From contig NZ_JASCIQ010000017.1 in NCBI RefSeq assembly GCF_029968035.1, forward strand, positions 92,256-156,255: a stretch of 64,000 nucleotides of DNA. The letters run 5' to 3'. This document shows, one piece after another, positions 33,533-42,357 of this stretch (position 1 is the first letter of the stretch; each line of letters starts with the position of its first letter). The position numbers and the translations under genes are program-made. The notes beneath the pieces are model-generated. The model was not told where the DNA came from. It saw nothing but the letters and a program-made list of their open reading frames with translations, and made no database searches. This DNA is from Streptomyces cavernicola. Lineage in GTDB: Bacteria > Actinomycetota > Actinomycetes > Streptomycetales > Streptomycetaceae.

Positions 33533-34903
33533 GTGACCACCGATTCCGGCCTCCGCGCCAAGGCGCGGCGCCACCTCGGTCCGCACTTCACCCGCAAGGA
33601 CGTCTGGCAGGACGCCGAGCTGCCCGTCTTCGTGCGCAGCGAGGGCTGCCACCTGTACGACGACCAGGGGCGCCGGTTCCTCGACGGCCTGGCGGGCCTG
33701 TTCTGCGTGAACATCGGCCACGGCCGCAGCGACATCGTGGCCGCCGCGAGCAAGCAGATGGAGACCCTGCCGTACTCCACCAACTGGGGCGCCGCCCACC
33801 CGCCGTCCATCGAAGCGGCAAGCCTCATAGCCGAGTTGGCGCCCGGCGACCTCGGGGTGACGTTCTTCGTCAACTCCGGCTCGGAGGCCGTCGAGACGGC
33901 CATCAAGTTCGCCCGGCAGTACCACAAGAGCCAGGGCAACCCCGAGCGCACCAAGATCATCAGCCGGCAGATGGCCTACCACGGCGTCACCCTCGGGGCC
34001 CTGTCGGTGACCGGGCTCCCGAAGATCCGCGACCCGTTCCTGCCCCTGCTGCCGGGCGTCCGCCACGTCCCCAACACCTTCGGCCACACCGGCGACTGCG
34101 GCCCCGCCGCCGAGCTCGACTGCGTCCGCGCGATCGAGCAGGCCATCCTCGAAGAGGGCCCCGAGACCGTCGCCGCGGTCTTCGCCGAGCCGGTGCAGAA
34201 CGGCCGCGGCGCACTGGTCCCGCCGGACGGGTACTGGCGGGAGCTGCGCAGGATCTGCGACCGGTACGGCGTCCTGCTCGTCGCGGACGAGGTCATCTGC
34301 TCCTTCGGACGCCTCGGCCACTGGTTCGGCAGCGGCTACTTCGGCGTGGTGCCCGACATGGTCACCTTCGCCAAGGGCGCCACCTCGGGCTACGCCCCGC
34401 TCGGCGGCATGATCGCCCGCGAGCAGCTGGTCCAGGAGCTCTTCGACTCCCCGAAGGGCGGCACGTTCACCCACGGTGCGACCTGGGGCGGCCACCCGGT
34501 CTCCACCGCCGTCGCCGTCGCCAACATCAAGGCCATGCGCGACGAGGACGTCCTGGGCAACGTCCGCACCCTCGGCCCCGAACTCCGCGCGGGCCTTGAG
34601 GAGATCAAGAACCGCCACCGCGTCGTCAAGGACGTCCGCGGCATGGGCTTCTTCTACGCGATCGAGCTCATGGCCGACCGCGAGACGGACCGGGAACTCT
34701 CGGCGGAGCAGTCGACCGAGATCCTGCGCGCGGTGCTCCCGGCGGCGTTCAAGAAGACCGGGGTCATCCTGCGCCCGGACGACCGCGGCGCCACGATGAT
34801 CATGGTCTCGCCGCCGCTGGTGGCTGATCGCGCCGTGCTCGACGAGCTGCTCGCCGGTATCGACGTGATGGTCGGCGACGTACAGCGCAGCGTCAGCGCC
34901 TGA
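33533..34903 (+). CDS. tpa: Class III aminotransferase, probable taurine:pyruvate aminotransferase
   Basis: A 456-residue PLP enzyme. PLP contacts are the GSEAVETA loop (Gly116-Ala123), Asp252-Glu253 in LLVADEVICSFGR and the Schiff-base Lys281 in TFAKGATSGYAPLGG. Context gives substrate: Xsc, Pta, Ald and a TauR-like regulator lie in the same locus, so it probably transfers the amino group of taurine to pyruvate, giving sulfoacetaldehyde and alanine. Omega-amino acid or diamine substrates cannot be excluded from sequence alone. GTG 33533 follows GGAGGGGAG. A strong terminator follows. Confidence 0.88.
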   Translation: MTTDSGLRAKARRHLGPHFTRKDVWQDAELPVFVRSEGCHLYDDQGRRFLDGLAGLFCVNIGHGRSDIVAAASKQMETLPYSTNWGAAHPPSIEAASLIAELAPGDLGVTFFVNSGSEAVETAIKFARQYHKSQGNPERTKIISRQMAYHGVTLGALSVTGLPKIRDPFLPLLPGVRHVPNTFGHTGDCGPAAELDCVRAIEQAILEEGPETVAAVFAEPVQNGRGALVPPDGYWRELRRICDRYGVLLVADEVICSFGRLGHWFGSGYFGVVPDMVTFAKGATSGYAPLGGMIAREQLVQELFDSPKGGTFTHGATWGGHPVSTAVAVANIKAMRDEDVLGNVRTLGPELRAGLEEIKNRHRVVKDVRGMGFFYAIELMADRETDRELSAEQSTEILRAVLPAAFKKTGVILRPDDRGATMIMVSPPLVADRAVLDELLAGIDVMVGDVQRSVSA

Positions 34904-34909
34904 GGCGAC

Positions 34910-34946
34910 CGGGCGGGCCCGGTCCGAGAGGGACCGGGCCCGCCCG
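34910..34946. terminator. Terminator after tpa
   Basis: A perfect 16-bp stem (34910-34925 against 34931-34946) with loop GAGAG, 7 bp after the tpa stop. Confidence 0.88.
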
Positions 34947-35384
34947 CAGGACGCCGACGTACCGGATTCGCGCCGCGGGGCCGCCGGACGTACCGCCATC
35001 GGGCCGTGCCGTTCTCGCGCCGTGATACCGCTGGAAAGCTGAAAAAATTCGGCCCTGCTTTTTTACGCGTATTGCCCAACCCTCCAGATGCCCGTCGCGC
35101 CCCCCTCGCGTACGGGCAATTGGCATTTCCATGAAATCCCGACGGGGCCGGGAAGTCGGTACGCCCGACCTGTGCGCTGCGGCTTCCTGCGGAGTCGAGG
35201 CTCTCCGGTCGGCCCTGGCACCCCTAGTAGGTCCAGAACTGGTGCTTTTCCCGGAATGCGGGGAGCAGCCATTATCCCGGCACTGCTGTATTCCGCGGCG
35301 GCCACCCGCGTATTCCGGCCGGGGTGGTACGGCAGCGCCGCGATTCCTGAACGAAATGGGTTACCTGTGGGAGAGAACAGACTC
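34947..35384. other. Leader and promoter region of the permease gene
   Basis: About 440 bp without a supported gene. It is less GC-rich than its surroundings around 35035-35070 (AAAAAATTC, CTTTTTTACG). It holds the CTGGTGC block at 35239, so the permease has its own regulated promoter. Confidence 0.6.
35239..35250. promoter_or_regulatory. Shared block CTGGTGCTTTTC, permease side
   Basis: Counterpart of 32230-32241. Just upstream GGTCCAGAAC overlaps it, giving a GTCCAGAACTGGTGC cluster. Confidence 0.45.
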
Positions 35385-36875
35385 GTGGACGGCGACAAGC
35401 CCGAGCAGGGCGAGACAGCTGGACTGCGCAGCGAGCTCAAACAGAGGCATATGACGCTCATCGCCCTCGGCGGGGTGATCGGCGCCGGCCTCTTCGTCGG
35501 CAGCGGCGTCGTCATCCAGGAGACCGGTCCGGCGGCGATCATCTCCTTCGTCCTGGCCGGCGGCCTGGTCATCCTGGTGATGCGGATGCTCGGCGAGATG
35601 GCGGTCGCCCGCCCCTCCGCGGGCTCCTTCTACGAATACGCGCGGCTCGCCCTCGGCCCCTGGGGCGGCTTCACCATCGGCTGGCTGTACTGGTACTTCT
35701 GGGTCAACGTGGTCGCGCTCGAAGCGGTGGCCGGCGCCACGCAGATCCACGCCTGGCTCCCGGGCGTGCCGCTGTGGGCCATCAGCCTCGGCCTGATGCT
35801 GCTGCTCACCGCGGTCAACATGTTCTCGGTGAAGTCGTTCGGCGAGTTCGAGTACTGGTTCTCGTCCATCAAGGTCGCCGCGATCAGCGTGTTCCTCATC
35901 CTGGGCGTGGTCTTCGTCGTCGGCCTGTGGCCCGGAGTCCACGCGGACGCAGGTAATTTGACGGAGCATCAGGGATTTGCCCCGCACGGCATCGGCCCCG
36001 TGCTCACCTCGGTCATCCCGGCGGTCGGCTTCTTCACCGGCGCCGAGATCGCGGCCCTGGCCGCCGCCGAGTCCAAGGAGCCGGGCCGGAACGTCGCCAG
36101 GGCCACCCGCTCGGTCGTCCTGCGGGTCCTTCTCTTCTACGTCGGCTCCATCTTCCTCGTCGTCGCCATCGTGCCGTGGAACGACGGCAGCATCACCGAG
36201 GGGCCGTACATCTCCGCCCTGCAGCACATCGGGATCCCGTACGCCGGAACCCTCATGCGCGTCCTCGTGCTCGTCGCCGTGCTGTCCTCCCTCAACGCCG
36301 GCCTGTACAGCGCCTCGCGCATCGTCTTCGCCCTCACCCGGCACCGCGATGCGCCGAGCGGCCTGACGAAGCTCAGCCGACGCGGTGTGCCGCAGCGCGC
36401 GATCCTGCTCGCCACCGTCCTCGGCTACGTCTCCGTGATCTTCGCCTACGTCTCGCCCGACACCGTCTTCTCCTTCATCGTCCACTCGTACGGAGCGGTG
36501 GCGCTGTTCGTCTACCTCCTGGTCGCGCTGTCCCAACTGCGCCTGCGCCGCCGCCTGGAGCGCGAGGACCCCGGGGCGCTGACCCTGAAGATGTGGGGCT
36601 ACCCCTATCTGAGCTGGTTCACGGTCGCCGCCATGACCCTGGTGATCCTCACCATGGCGGTGCTGCCCTCGACCCGCCTCGACTTCGGCACCAGCCTCCT
36701 GACGCTCCTCACGGTGCTCGGCGCGTACGGCGTGATCCGCCTGCGTCGCCGAGCCACGGACGGGCCCACCCCGACAACGCCGTCCGGCGGCCCGCAGCCC
36801 ACTCCGCTCCCGGGCCCGATCGGCCCGCCCGCCACCGAGTCCCGGCGACCACGGGTCCCCGCCCAGGAGCAGTGA
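35385..36875 (+). CDS. APC-family amino acid permease (GabP/AnsP-like)
   Basis: A 496-residue, twelve-span transporter. It begins LKQRHMTLIALGGVIGAGLFVGSG, the consensus first helix of amino acid permeases, and has FFTGAEIAALAAAESKEPGRNV in helix 6-7. The GTG at 35385 is chosen because GGGAGAG lies nine bases upstream; GTG 35367 is an alternative. The C-terminus is a Pro-rich tail. Position after tpa and a TauR-like motif suggest uptake of taurine or a related omega-amino acid, in place of the usual TauABC. Confidence 0.88.
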   Translation: MDGDKPEQGETAGLRSELKQRHMTLIALGGVIGAGLFVGSGVVIQETGPAAIISFVLAGGLVILVMRMLGEMAVARPSAGSFYEYARLALGPWGGFTIGWLYWYFWVNVVALEAVAGATQIHAWLPGVPLWAISLGLMLLLTAVNMFSVKSFGEFEYWFSSIKVAAISVFLILGVVFVVGLWPGVHADAGNLTEHQGFAPHGIGPVLTSVIPAVGFFTGAEIAALAAAESKEPGRNVARATRSVVLRVLLFYVGSIFLVVAIVPWNDGSITEGPYISALQHIGIPYAGTLMRVLVLVAVLSSLNAGLYSASRIVFALTRHRDAPSGLTKLSRRGVPQRAILLATVLGYVSVIFAYVSPDTVFSFIVHSYGAVALFVYLLVALSQLRLRRRLEREDPGALTLKMWGYPYLSWFTVAAMTLVILTMAVLPSTRLDFGTSLLTLLTVLGAYGVIRLRRRATDGPTPTTPSGGPQPTPLPGPIGPPATESRRPRVPAQEQ

Positions 36876-36900
36876 GGGAGCCGCCGCGCATGTGCGTGAA

Positions 36901-36941
36901 CCGAGGGGCCGCCGCAGATCTCTTCTGCGGCGGCCCCTCGG
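36901..36941. terminator. Bidirectional terminator between permease and MHS transporter
   Basis: A perfect 18-bp stem (36901-36918 against 36924-36941) with loop TCTCT. Confidence 0.88.
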
Positions 36942-37000
36942 GTCGGAGGGCGTCTCGTTGCCGGGCGAGCGGACTCGCCCCGGCCGCACGCCCGGTGGGG

Positions 37001-38341
37001 TCAGGTGGTGACGCGCGCTTCGTCCGGCGTCTGGTCTTCCGTCACCCCGGCAGGGGCGGCGGTGCCGAGCCGTCGAAGGTGGAGGGTGCACCAGATGCCG
37101 ATGGCGGAGATCGCCATGAGCATGGCCGCGGCCGGCCAGTAATGGCCGCCCGCCGTGGCCGACAGCGAGACCGCCGCGAGGGGCGCGAAGCCGCCGAAGA
37201 TCATGTTGCAGACCTGGTACGAGAGCGAGATGCCGGTGTACCGGACGCGCGGGGCGAAGCCCTCGGCGAGGATCGCCGCGATCGGTCCGTAGAGGGCGGA
37301 CATCACGAGTCGCATGCCGAGCATCGAGGCGTAGATCAGGGCGACACTGCCCGTCTCCAGGGCGAGGAACTGCGGCAGGGAAAGGACGATCACGCCGGCC
37401 AGGCCGGCCACGACCACCTTGTGCGCGCCGACGCGGTCGCCGAGCCACGACAGCCCGGGGGTGACGGCGAGCTCCAGGAACGCGGCCAGCGTCAGGCCGT
37501 TGAGCAGCATGGACTCGGACAGCCGCAGCTCTCCGGTGCCGTACGCGAGGAGGAAGCTGGTCACCACGTAGTAGCCGCCGGTCGCGGTGGCGAGGGCGAA
37601 GACACCTGTCAGCACGGTGCGCCAGGCGGACTGGAAGACCTCGACGACCGGCAGCTTGTCCTGCTCGGTCTGCTCGGCCTTGATCTCGTCCATGAGCGGG
37701 GCCTCCTCCAGCCGGAGCCGGATGACGAGACCGATGACCACGAGGACCGCGGAGGCGAGGAACGGCACGCGCCAGCCCCAGCTGTTGAAGGCCTCGCTTC
37801 CCCACAGGTTCATCAGGGAGAACGCGCCGGTGGAGAGCAGCGCGCCGACGGAGGAGCCGAGCTGGGCGAACGAGCCGAAGAAGGTGGCCTTGCCCTTCGG
37901 GGCGTTCTCGACGGCGACGAGAACGGCGCCGCCCCACTCGCCGCCTATCGCGATGCCCTGGATGAGCCGGAGCACGATGAGGAGGATCGGCGCGAGGGCG
38001 CCGACCTGTGCGTACGTCGGGAGCAGGCCGATCGCGAAGGACGCGACGCCCATCATCATCAAGGTGATGACGAGGGTCTTCTTGCGGCCCACCCGGTCAC
38101 CTATGTGACCGAAGACGATGCCGCCGAGGGGACGGAGCAGGAAGCCGACGGCGAAGGTGCCGAAGGCGGAGAGTGTCCGCAGGAACGGCGGCATGTCGGC
38201 AGGGAAGAACACATCGTCGAAGACGATCGCCGCGGCGGTGGCGAAGGCGTAGAAGTCGTACCACTCGATGGAGGTGCCGACGAGCGCGGCGAGCGCGGCT
38301 CTCATCGGGTTCTGCGGAGCGGTGGGTCGAGGCTGGGACAC
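37001..38341 (-). CDS. MFS transporter of the metabolite:H+ symporter family
   Basis: A 446-residue, twelve-span transporter. The loop 2-3 motif is GHIGDRVGRKK, and the N-terminal span carries GTSIEWYDFYAFATAAA, diagnostic of MHS (ShiA/ProP/KgtP-like) symporters. GTG 38341 follows GGAGG. It is 107 bp downstream of the amidohydrolase gene on the same strand, so it probably imports that enzyme's substrate or a related organic acid. Confidence 0.9.
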   Translation of the reverse strand: MSQPRPTAPQNPMRAALAALVGTSIEWYDFYAFATAAAIVFDDVFFPADMPPFLRTLSAFGTFAVGFLLRPLGGIVFGHIGDRVGRKKTLVITLMMMGVASFAIGLLPTYAQVGALAPILLIVLRLIQGIAIGGEWGGAVLVAVENAPKGKATFFGSFAQLGSSVGALLSTGAFSLMNLWGSEAFNSWGWRVPFLASAVLVVIGLVIRLRLEEAPLMDEIKAEQTEQDKLPVVEVFQSAWRTVLTGVFALATATGGYYVVTSFLLAYGTGELRLSESMLLNGLTLAAFLELAVTPGLSWLGDRVGAHKVVVAGLAGVIVLSLPQFLALETGSVALIYASMLGMRLVMSALYGPIAAILAEGFAPRVRYTGISLSYQVCNMIFGGFAPLAAVSLSATAGGHYWPAAAMLMAISAIGIWCTLHLRRLGTAAPAGVTEDQTPDEARVTT

Positions 38342-38448
38342 GGGTGCCTCCGGCAGGAGCGGGGAGAGGGGAGGGAAGGGGAGCGGGGAAGCAGGGGGAC
38401 GGTGCGGGCTGGTGGCCACGGCCCGGGGAGCCGTGGCCGGGCGTCGTG

Positions 38449-40110
38449 TCAGCGGCCGGGAGCGGCCCAGGCGCGCGCGCCGCCGATCCATGTCTCGCGG
38501 ACGCCGATGGCGGTGAGCGCCTCCGGTGCGCTGGTCAGCGGGTCGGCGTCCAGGACGACGAAGTCGGCGAGCATGCCGGGTGCGAGCGTGCCGACCGCGT
38601 GCTCGCGGTGCAGTGCGGCGGCGGCGGCGGCCGTGTGGGCGTGCAGGCCGTCGGCGACGGGCAGGCGCAGCGACTCGTCGCCGAGCACCGTACCCAGGAC
38701 CGTGCGGCGCGTCGCGGCCGCGGAGACCGCCTCCAAGGGGGCGGGCGGGGCGACCGGGGCGTCCGAGCTGAAGACGACCGGGACTCCTGCGGGCAGGCAG
38801 GGACCTGCCGGGTTGTACCGGTGCCCGAGGTCTCCGATCGCGGTCAGCGTCCCGTCACCGGTACGGAGGTGATGCTGGGGCTGCATCACGGGTACGACGC
38901 CCAGGGCGCCCATGCGCGTGATCTGCTCGTCCGTCGGCAGACCGCAGTGCTCGACGCGGTGGCGCATGTCCGCCCGGGGGACGTCCGCCTGCGCCTTCTC
39001 GATCGCGTCCAGGACCATGCCGATGGCGAACGGGGACTGCGCGTGTGTGGCGGTCTGCAGGCCGGCGCGGTGGGCCTTGGCGACGATCTCCGCGTACTCC
39101 TCCGCGGAGTGGTACAGCTGACCGTGGTGGCAGCAGTCGGAGGCGTATCCCTCGGGGAAGTAGGCGGTCCAGCCGCCGAGCGTGCCGTCGGCGTAGAACT
39201 TCACGCCCTGGATGCGGAACAGGTCGTCGCCGAAGCCGCGCACGGCGCCGAGTTCGAGGGCGGTGTCGAGCAGCGCGGAGGTCAGGTACGCGGAGACACG
39301 CATCCGCAGCGAGCCGTCGGCGCGCGCCCGCAGGTACGTCTCCATCTCCCGGCGTGACGCCTGGGCGTCACCGACCGTCGTCACACCGGCGGCCAGGAAG
39401 GTCTCCTGGGCGCGCATCAGATGGTCCGCCATGATCGCGTCGGGCTCGGAGAGGTGGAAGTTCGGGCCGTGGTTGCCGATCTTCACACCGCCGGGGCCGG
39501 TGAGCATGTCGCAGGCGGCGTCCCACAGTTGTCCGTCCGGATCGCCCGAGGCGAAGCGGCCGATGGAGCCGCCCTCGGGGTCCGGGGTGCCGGCCGTGAT
39601 ACCGCAGGTCCGCAGGGTGTGGGTGTTGACGACGCCGCCGTGACCGGAGGCGTTCATGACGTACACCTCGCGGTCGGTGGCGATGCGGTCGAGGTCGTGA
39701 CAGGTCGGGTGCCGGCGCTCGGCGAGGCGACGGTGTTCGTACCCGAAGCCGCGGACCGGCACTCCGGCCGGGAGGTCGCGGGCGGCCTCGGTCAGGACGG
39801 CGACGAGCGTGTCGATGTCGGGGACCAGCTCGGGGCGGCAGTCGACCCAGGCGAGGGCCTGGCCGTACATGACCGGGTGGCAGTGGGCGTCGACGAAGCC
39901 GGGGTGGACGAGGCCGCCGTCCAGGTCGAGCGTCTCGTCGGCGCGGCCGCCGAGAGCGGCACGGGCTTCCTCGGCGGTGCCGACGTGGACGATGCGGTCG
40001 CCGCGGACGGCGAGGGCCTCGGCCCTTACCGCCGTCCCTGCAGCGGCGACGGCCGCCCCGGTCACCAGGAGGGTGCGGTGGGTACGGGGCTCGATGAGCG
40101 GGTGGTGCAT
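38449..40110 (-). CDS. Amidohydrolase family 3 (YtcJ-like)
   Basis: A 553-residue metal hydrolase. The metal-binding motif HPGFVDAHCHPVMYG follows a small beta domain; further ligands are in TTVGDAQ, HAQSPFAIG, RVEHCG and FSSDAPV. The C-terminus GTLAPGMLADFVVLDADP closes the beta sandwich. Members cleave amides, N-acyl groups or formamides. The start at 40110 follows a region with an 8-bp-armed inverted repeat. Substrate is unknown; coupling with an MHS transporter and an Lrp-type regulator suggests an amino-acid-like amide. Confidence 0.87.
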   Translation of the reverse strand: MHHPLIEPRTHRTLLVTGAAVAAAGTAVRAEALAVRGDRIVHVGTAEEARAALGGRADETLDLDGGLVHPGFVDAHCHPVMYGQALAWVDCRPELVPDIDTLVAVLTEAARDLPAGVPVRGFGYEHRRLAERRHPTCHDLDRIATDREVYVMNASGHGGVVNTHTLRTCGITAGTPDPEGGSIGRFASGDPDGQLWDAACDMLTGPGGVKIGNHGPNFHLSEPDAIMADHLMRAQETFLAAGVTTVGDAQASRREMETYLRARADGSLRMRVSAYLTSALLDTALELGAVRGFGDDLFRIQGVKFYADGTLGGWTAYFPEGYASDCCHHGQLYHSAEEYAEIVAKAHRAGLQTATHAQSPFAIGMVLDAIEKAQADVPRADMRHRVEHCGLPTDEQITRMGALGVVPVMQPQHHLRTGDGTLTAIGDLGHRYNPAGPCLPAGVPVVFSSDAPVAPPAPLEAVSAAATRRTVLGTVLGDESLRLPVADGLHAHTAAAAAALHREHAVGTLAPGMLADFVVLDADPLTSAPEALTAIGVRETWIGGARAWAAPGR

Positions 40111-40154
40111 GAGGGAAGCCTGCTTTCGGCCAAGTGATAGCCAGGACGGCTGAT

Positions 40155-40184
40155 TCGTTCGTGAAGAACATAGGTAACGAACGA
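40155..40184. promoter_or_regulatory. Operator candidate before the amidohydrolase gene
   Basis: TCGTTCGT-N14-ACGAACGA inverted repeat with 8-bp arms, 45 bp upstream of the amidohydrolase start. It is a likely site for the neighbouring Lrp/AsnC regulator. Confidence 0.55.
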
Positions 40185-40259
40185 GAGATTGGCTAGACGT
40201 GTTCTTAAGTAACTCTTCGAAAGTTTGCAGGCTTCAGACCTACGGATCGTCTGTCTGGG

Positions 40260-41159
40260 TCAGTGGTTGTTGGTCCTGAGGTCGTAGCGCTCCTTGACCA
40301 GCTCCAGGTGGATCCAGCTCTCCACGTCCTGCACGCCCGCGCAGGCCCGCATCGCGTCGAGGGTGGCCCGCACCGTGCTCAGCGAATCGGCCGTGATGGT
40401 GCCCACGAGCTCGGCCCGTCCCACGCAGGCGGACAGGAACGAAACCTGCTCCAGCTCGGCCAGCTCGCGCGCGACGGGCTCCCGGGCTCCGTCGACGCGC
40501 ACGGCGAAGCCGCACAGGAAGCCCAGCCCGAGGAGCTCGGGACGCACGAGCGCCAGCACCTTGACCACGCCGCCGTCCAGGAGTCGGAGGGTTCTGGCGC
40601 GGGCGGCTCCAGGGGAGAGGCCGATGCGGACGGCCAGGTCGGCGAAGGGGAGCCGGCCGTCCTCTTCGAGGGCGTCCAGGATCTGCAGATCGGTGCCGTC
40701 GAGGTCGGCCACGGTCGGCTCGTCGGCCAGGAGGTACGGGTCCTTGAGGTGCCGGGTGCTGATCAGCGGGTCCACTGCCGTGACGCCAGGCACGGACCGC
40801 ACCTCTTCGATCGCCCGATCCAGCTCGCCGAATCCGTCGGTGCGCAATTCGGCCATGATGGCGTGCCGGCCGGCGGTGAGGGTGACGAAGGGCGCCTGCG
40901 GCAGCCGCGCGATGCTGCGCGCCACTTCTTCCGTGGCGCCCCGCACGCTCACGGAGAGGTGGGCGGACGCGGTGAGGTGCCGCACCGCGGGGTGGACCAC
41001 GGCGACGACCCGGACCGCCCCGGACTCGAGCAGGCGTTGCACCCGTGCCCGTGTGGCCGGCCGGGACAGGCCCACGCGCTGCGCCAGCGTCTCGTACGTC
41101 AGTCGGCCGTCGGTCTGCAGTTCGCGGACGACGGCAAGGTCGATGTGGTCCAGGTCCAC
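40260..41159 (-). CDS. Tandem Lrp/AsnC-family regulator
   Basis: A 299-residue protein made of two Lrp-type units. The first has HTH IDLAVVRELQTDGRLTYETLAQRVGLSRPATRARVQRL; the second has TDLQILDALEEDGRLPFADLAVRIGLSPGAARARTLRL. RAM-like domains follow each HTH. Single-unit Lrp proteins are about 150 residues, so this is an in-frame duplication/fusion, a form common in actinomycetes. GTG 41159 follows GAGGGG. It probably controls the amidohydrolase-transporter pair downstream or the divergent dehydrogenase operon. Confidence 0.88.
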   Translation of the reverse strand: MDLDHIDLAVVRELQTDGRLTYETLAQRVGLSRPATRARVQRLLESGAVRVVAVVHPAVRHLTASAHLSVSVRGATEEVARSIARLPQAPFVTLTAGRHAIMAELRTDGFGELDRAIEEVRSVPGVTAVDPLISTRHLKDPYLLADEPTVADLDGTDLQILDALEEDGRLPFADLAVRIGLSPGAARARTLRLLDGGVVKVLALVRPELLGLGFLCGFAVRVDGAREPVARELAELEQVSFLSACVGRAELVGTITADSLSTVRATLDAMRACAGVQDVESWIHLELVKERYDLRTNNH

Positions 41160-41247
41160 CTGGTGATCCCCTCGGTTCGGATGCCCGGTGTCATGCGCAC
41201 CGAGCCGACCCATTGTCGACCAGGAGGGCCGTCGCCTCACTCCGTAG

Positions 41248-41261
41248 GTGATGTGCATCAC
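41248..41261. promoter_or_regulatory. Inverted repeat GTGATG-TG-CATCAC
   Basis: 6-bp arms with a 2-base centre in the divergent region between the Lrp-type gene and the hydroxyacid dehydrogenase gene. Confidence 0.4.
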
Positions 41262-41362
41262 GAGGTTCCATTACGTCTCCGTCTGGACGCCATGATGAAT
41301 GAATCGTAAGTTGACTGCGTCTTGAGCGTACGAATCGCTCGTCCTGTTGAGGAAGGAGATCG

Positions 41363-42349
41363 GTGCGCAAACCCGTCGTCGTTTTCACCGACACCGAGGA
41401 CCTCGATCCGGACCCCGGGGTGCGGCTGCTCTCCGACGCCGGCTTCGAGGTCCGGACCGTGGGCAGCCGCGACCCGGATCGCATCGCGGCCGTCGCGGCT
41501 GACGCGTCGGCCCTGATCGTCGGGTACGCCCCCGTCGGCGCCGCGCTCATGGATCGGCTGCCCCGAGTGCGCATCCTGGCCACGATGTCCGCCGGATACG
41601 ACATGATCGACACGGCGGAGGCCGGCCGGCGCGGGCTCTGGGTCACCAACCTCCCCGACGCGGCGACCGAAGACGTCGCCGTTCACGCACTGGCCTGCGC
41701 CCTCTCGCTCGTGCGCGACCTGCCGCGGGCGGACGCGACCGTGCGGGCCGGTGGCTGGAACGCGGAGTTCGCCGCCCCTGCGGACGGCACCCCACTGCCG
41801 CGCCGAGCCGGTGAACTCACCCTGGGGCTCATCGGCTTCGGCCGTATCGCACGGAAGCTCGCCGTCCTCGCCGCGCCGGTCTTCGGGGACGTCGCCGCGT
41901 TCGACCCGCACGCCGACCCGGCGCTGTGGCCCGAGGGCGTCGCACGGTACGAAAGTGCGGAAGCCCTCGCCGCGGCCACCGACGTCCTCTCCCTCCACCT
42001 CCCCTTGACCCCCGGAACGCAGGGACTGGTCGACGCGCGGCTCCTCGGCCGGATGCGACCCGGCGGCTTTCTCGTGAACGTGGCGCGCGGCGAACTGGTC
42101 CACCGTGACGCGTTGGTGGAGGCCGTGGACACCGGTCGGCTCGCCGGGGCGGCCCTCGACGTGTTCCCCGTCGAACCGCCGCCCGCCGACGACCCGTTGC
42201 TCCGCCATCCACGCATCCGGCTCTCGCCGCACAGCGCATACCTGTCCGGTGCTTCGCGTCGCGCCTACGTGTGCAAGCCCGCCGAGAACATCCTCGCCTG
42301 GTACCGCACCGGCCGACCGCTGACACCCGTCGTCGAACCCACCCGCTGA
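41363..42349 (+). CDS. D-2-hydroxyacid dehydrogenase
   Basis: A 328-residue NAD(P)-dependent oxidoreductase. The nucleotide loop is LGLIGFGRIARKLA, the catalytic Arg is in VNVARGELVH, the Glu in LDVFPVEPPP and the His in LSPHSAYLSG. Length and layout match the phosphoglycerate dehydrogenase-like group. GTG 41363 follows GGAGG. The class II aldolase-type gene begins 8 bp after its stop, so the two form an operon and probably act on a hydroxy- or keto-acid in sequence. Confidence 0.9.
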   Translation: MRKPVVVFTDTEDLDPDPGVRLLSDAGFEVRTVGSRDPDRIAAVAADASALIVGYAPVGAALMDRLPRVRILATMSAGYDMIDTAEAGRRGLWVTNLPDAATEDVAVHALACALSLVRDLPRADATVRAGGWNAEFAAPADGTPLPRRAGELTLGLIGFGRIARKLAVLAAPVFGDVAAFDPHADPALWPEGVARYESAEALAAATDVLSLHLPLTPGTQGLVDARLLGRMRPGGFLVNVARGELVHRDALVEAVDTGRLAGAALDVFPVEPPPADDPLLRHPRIRLSPHSAYLSGASRRAYVCKPAENILAWYRTGRPLTPVVEPTR

Positions 42350-42357
42350 GGAACCCC

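Noticed and set aside
35088..35384. Longer start for the amino acid permease
   Set aside because: The upstream in-frame sequence is not permease-like; GTG 35385 has the ribosome site and the conserved N-terminus follows.
35361..37937. A minus-strand frame of 858 codons across the permease and part of the MHS gene
   Set aside because: Its start lies in real genes on both strands; it is a by-product of high GC third positions.
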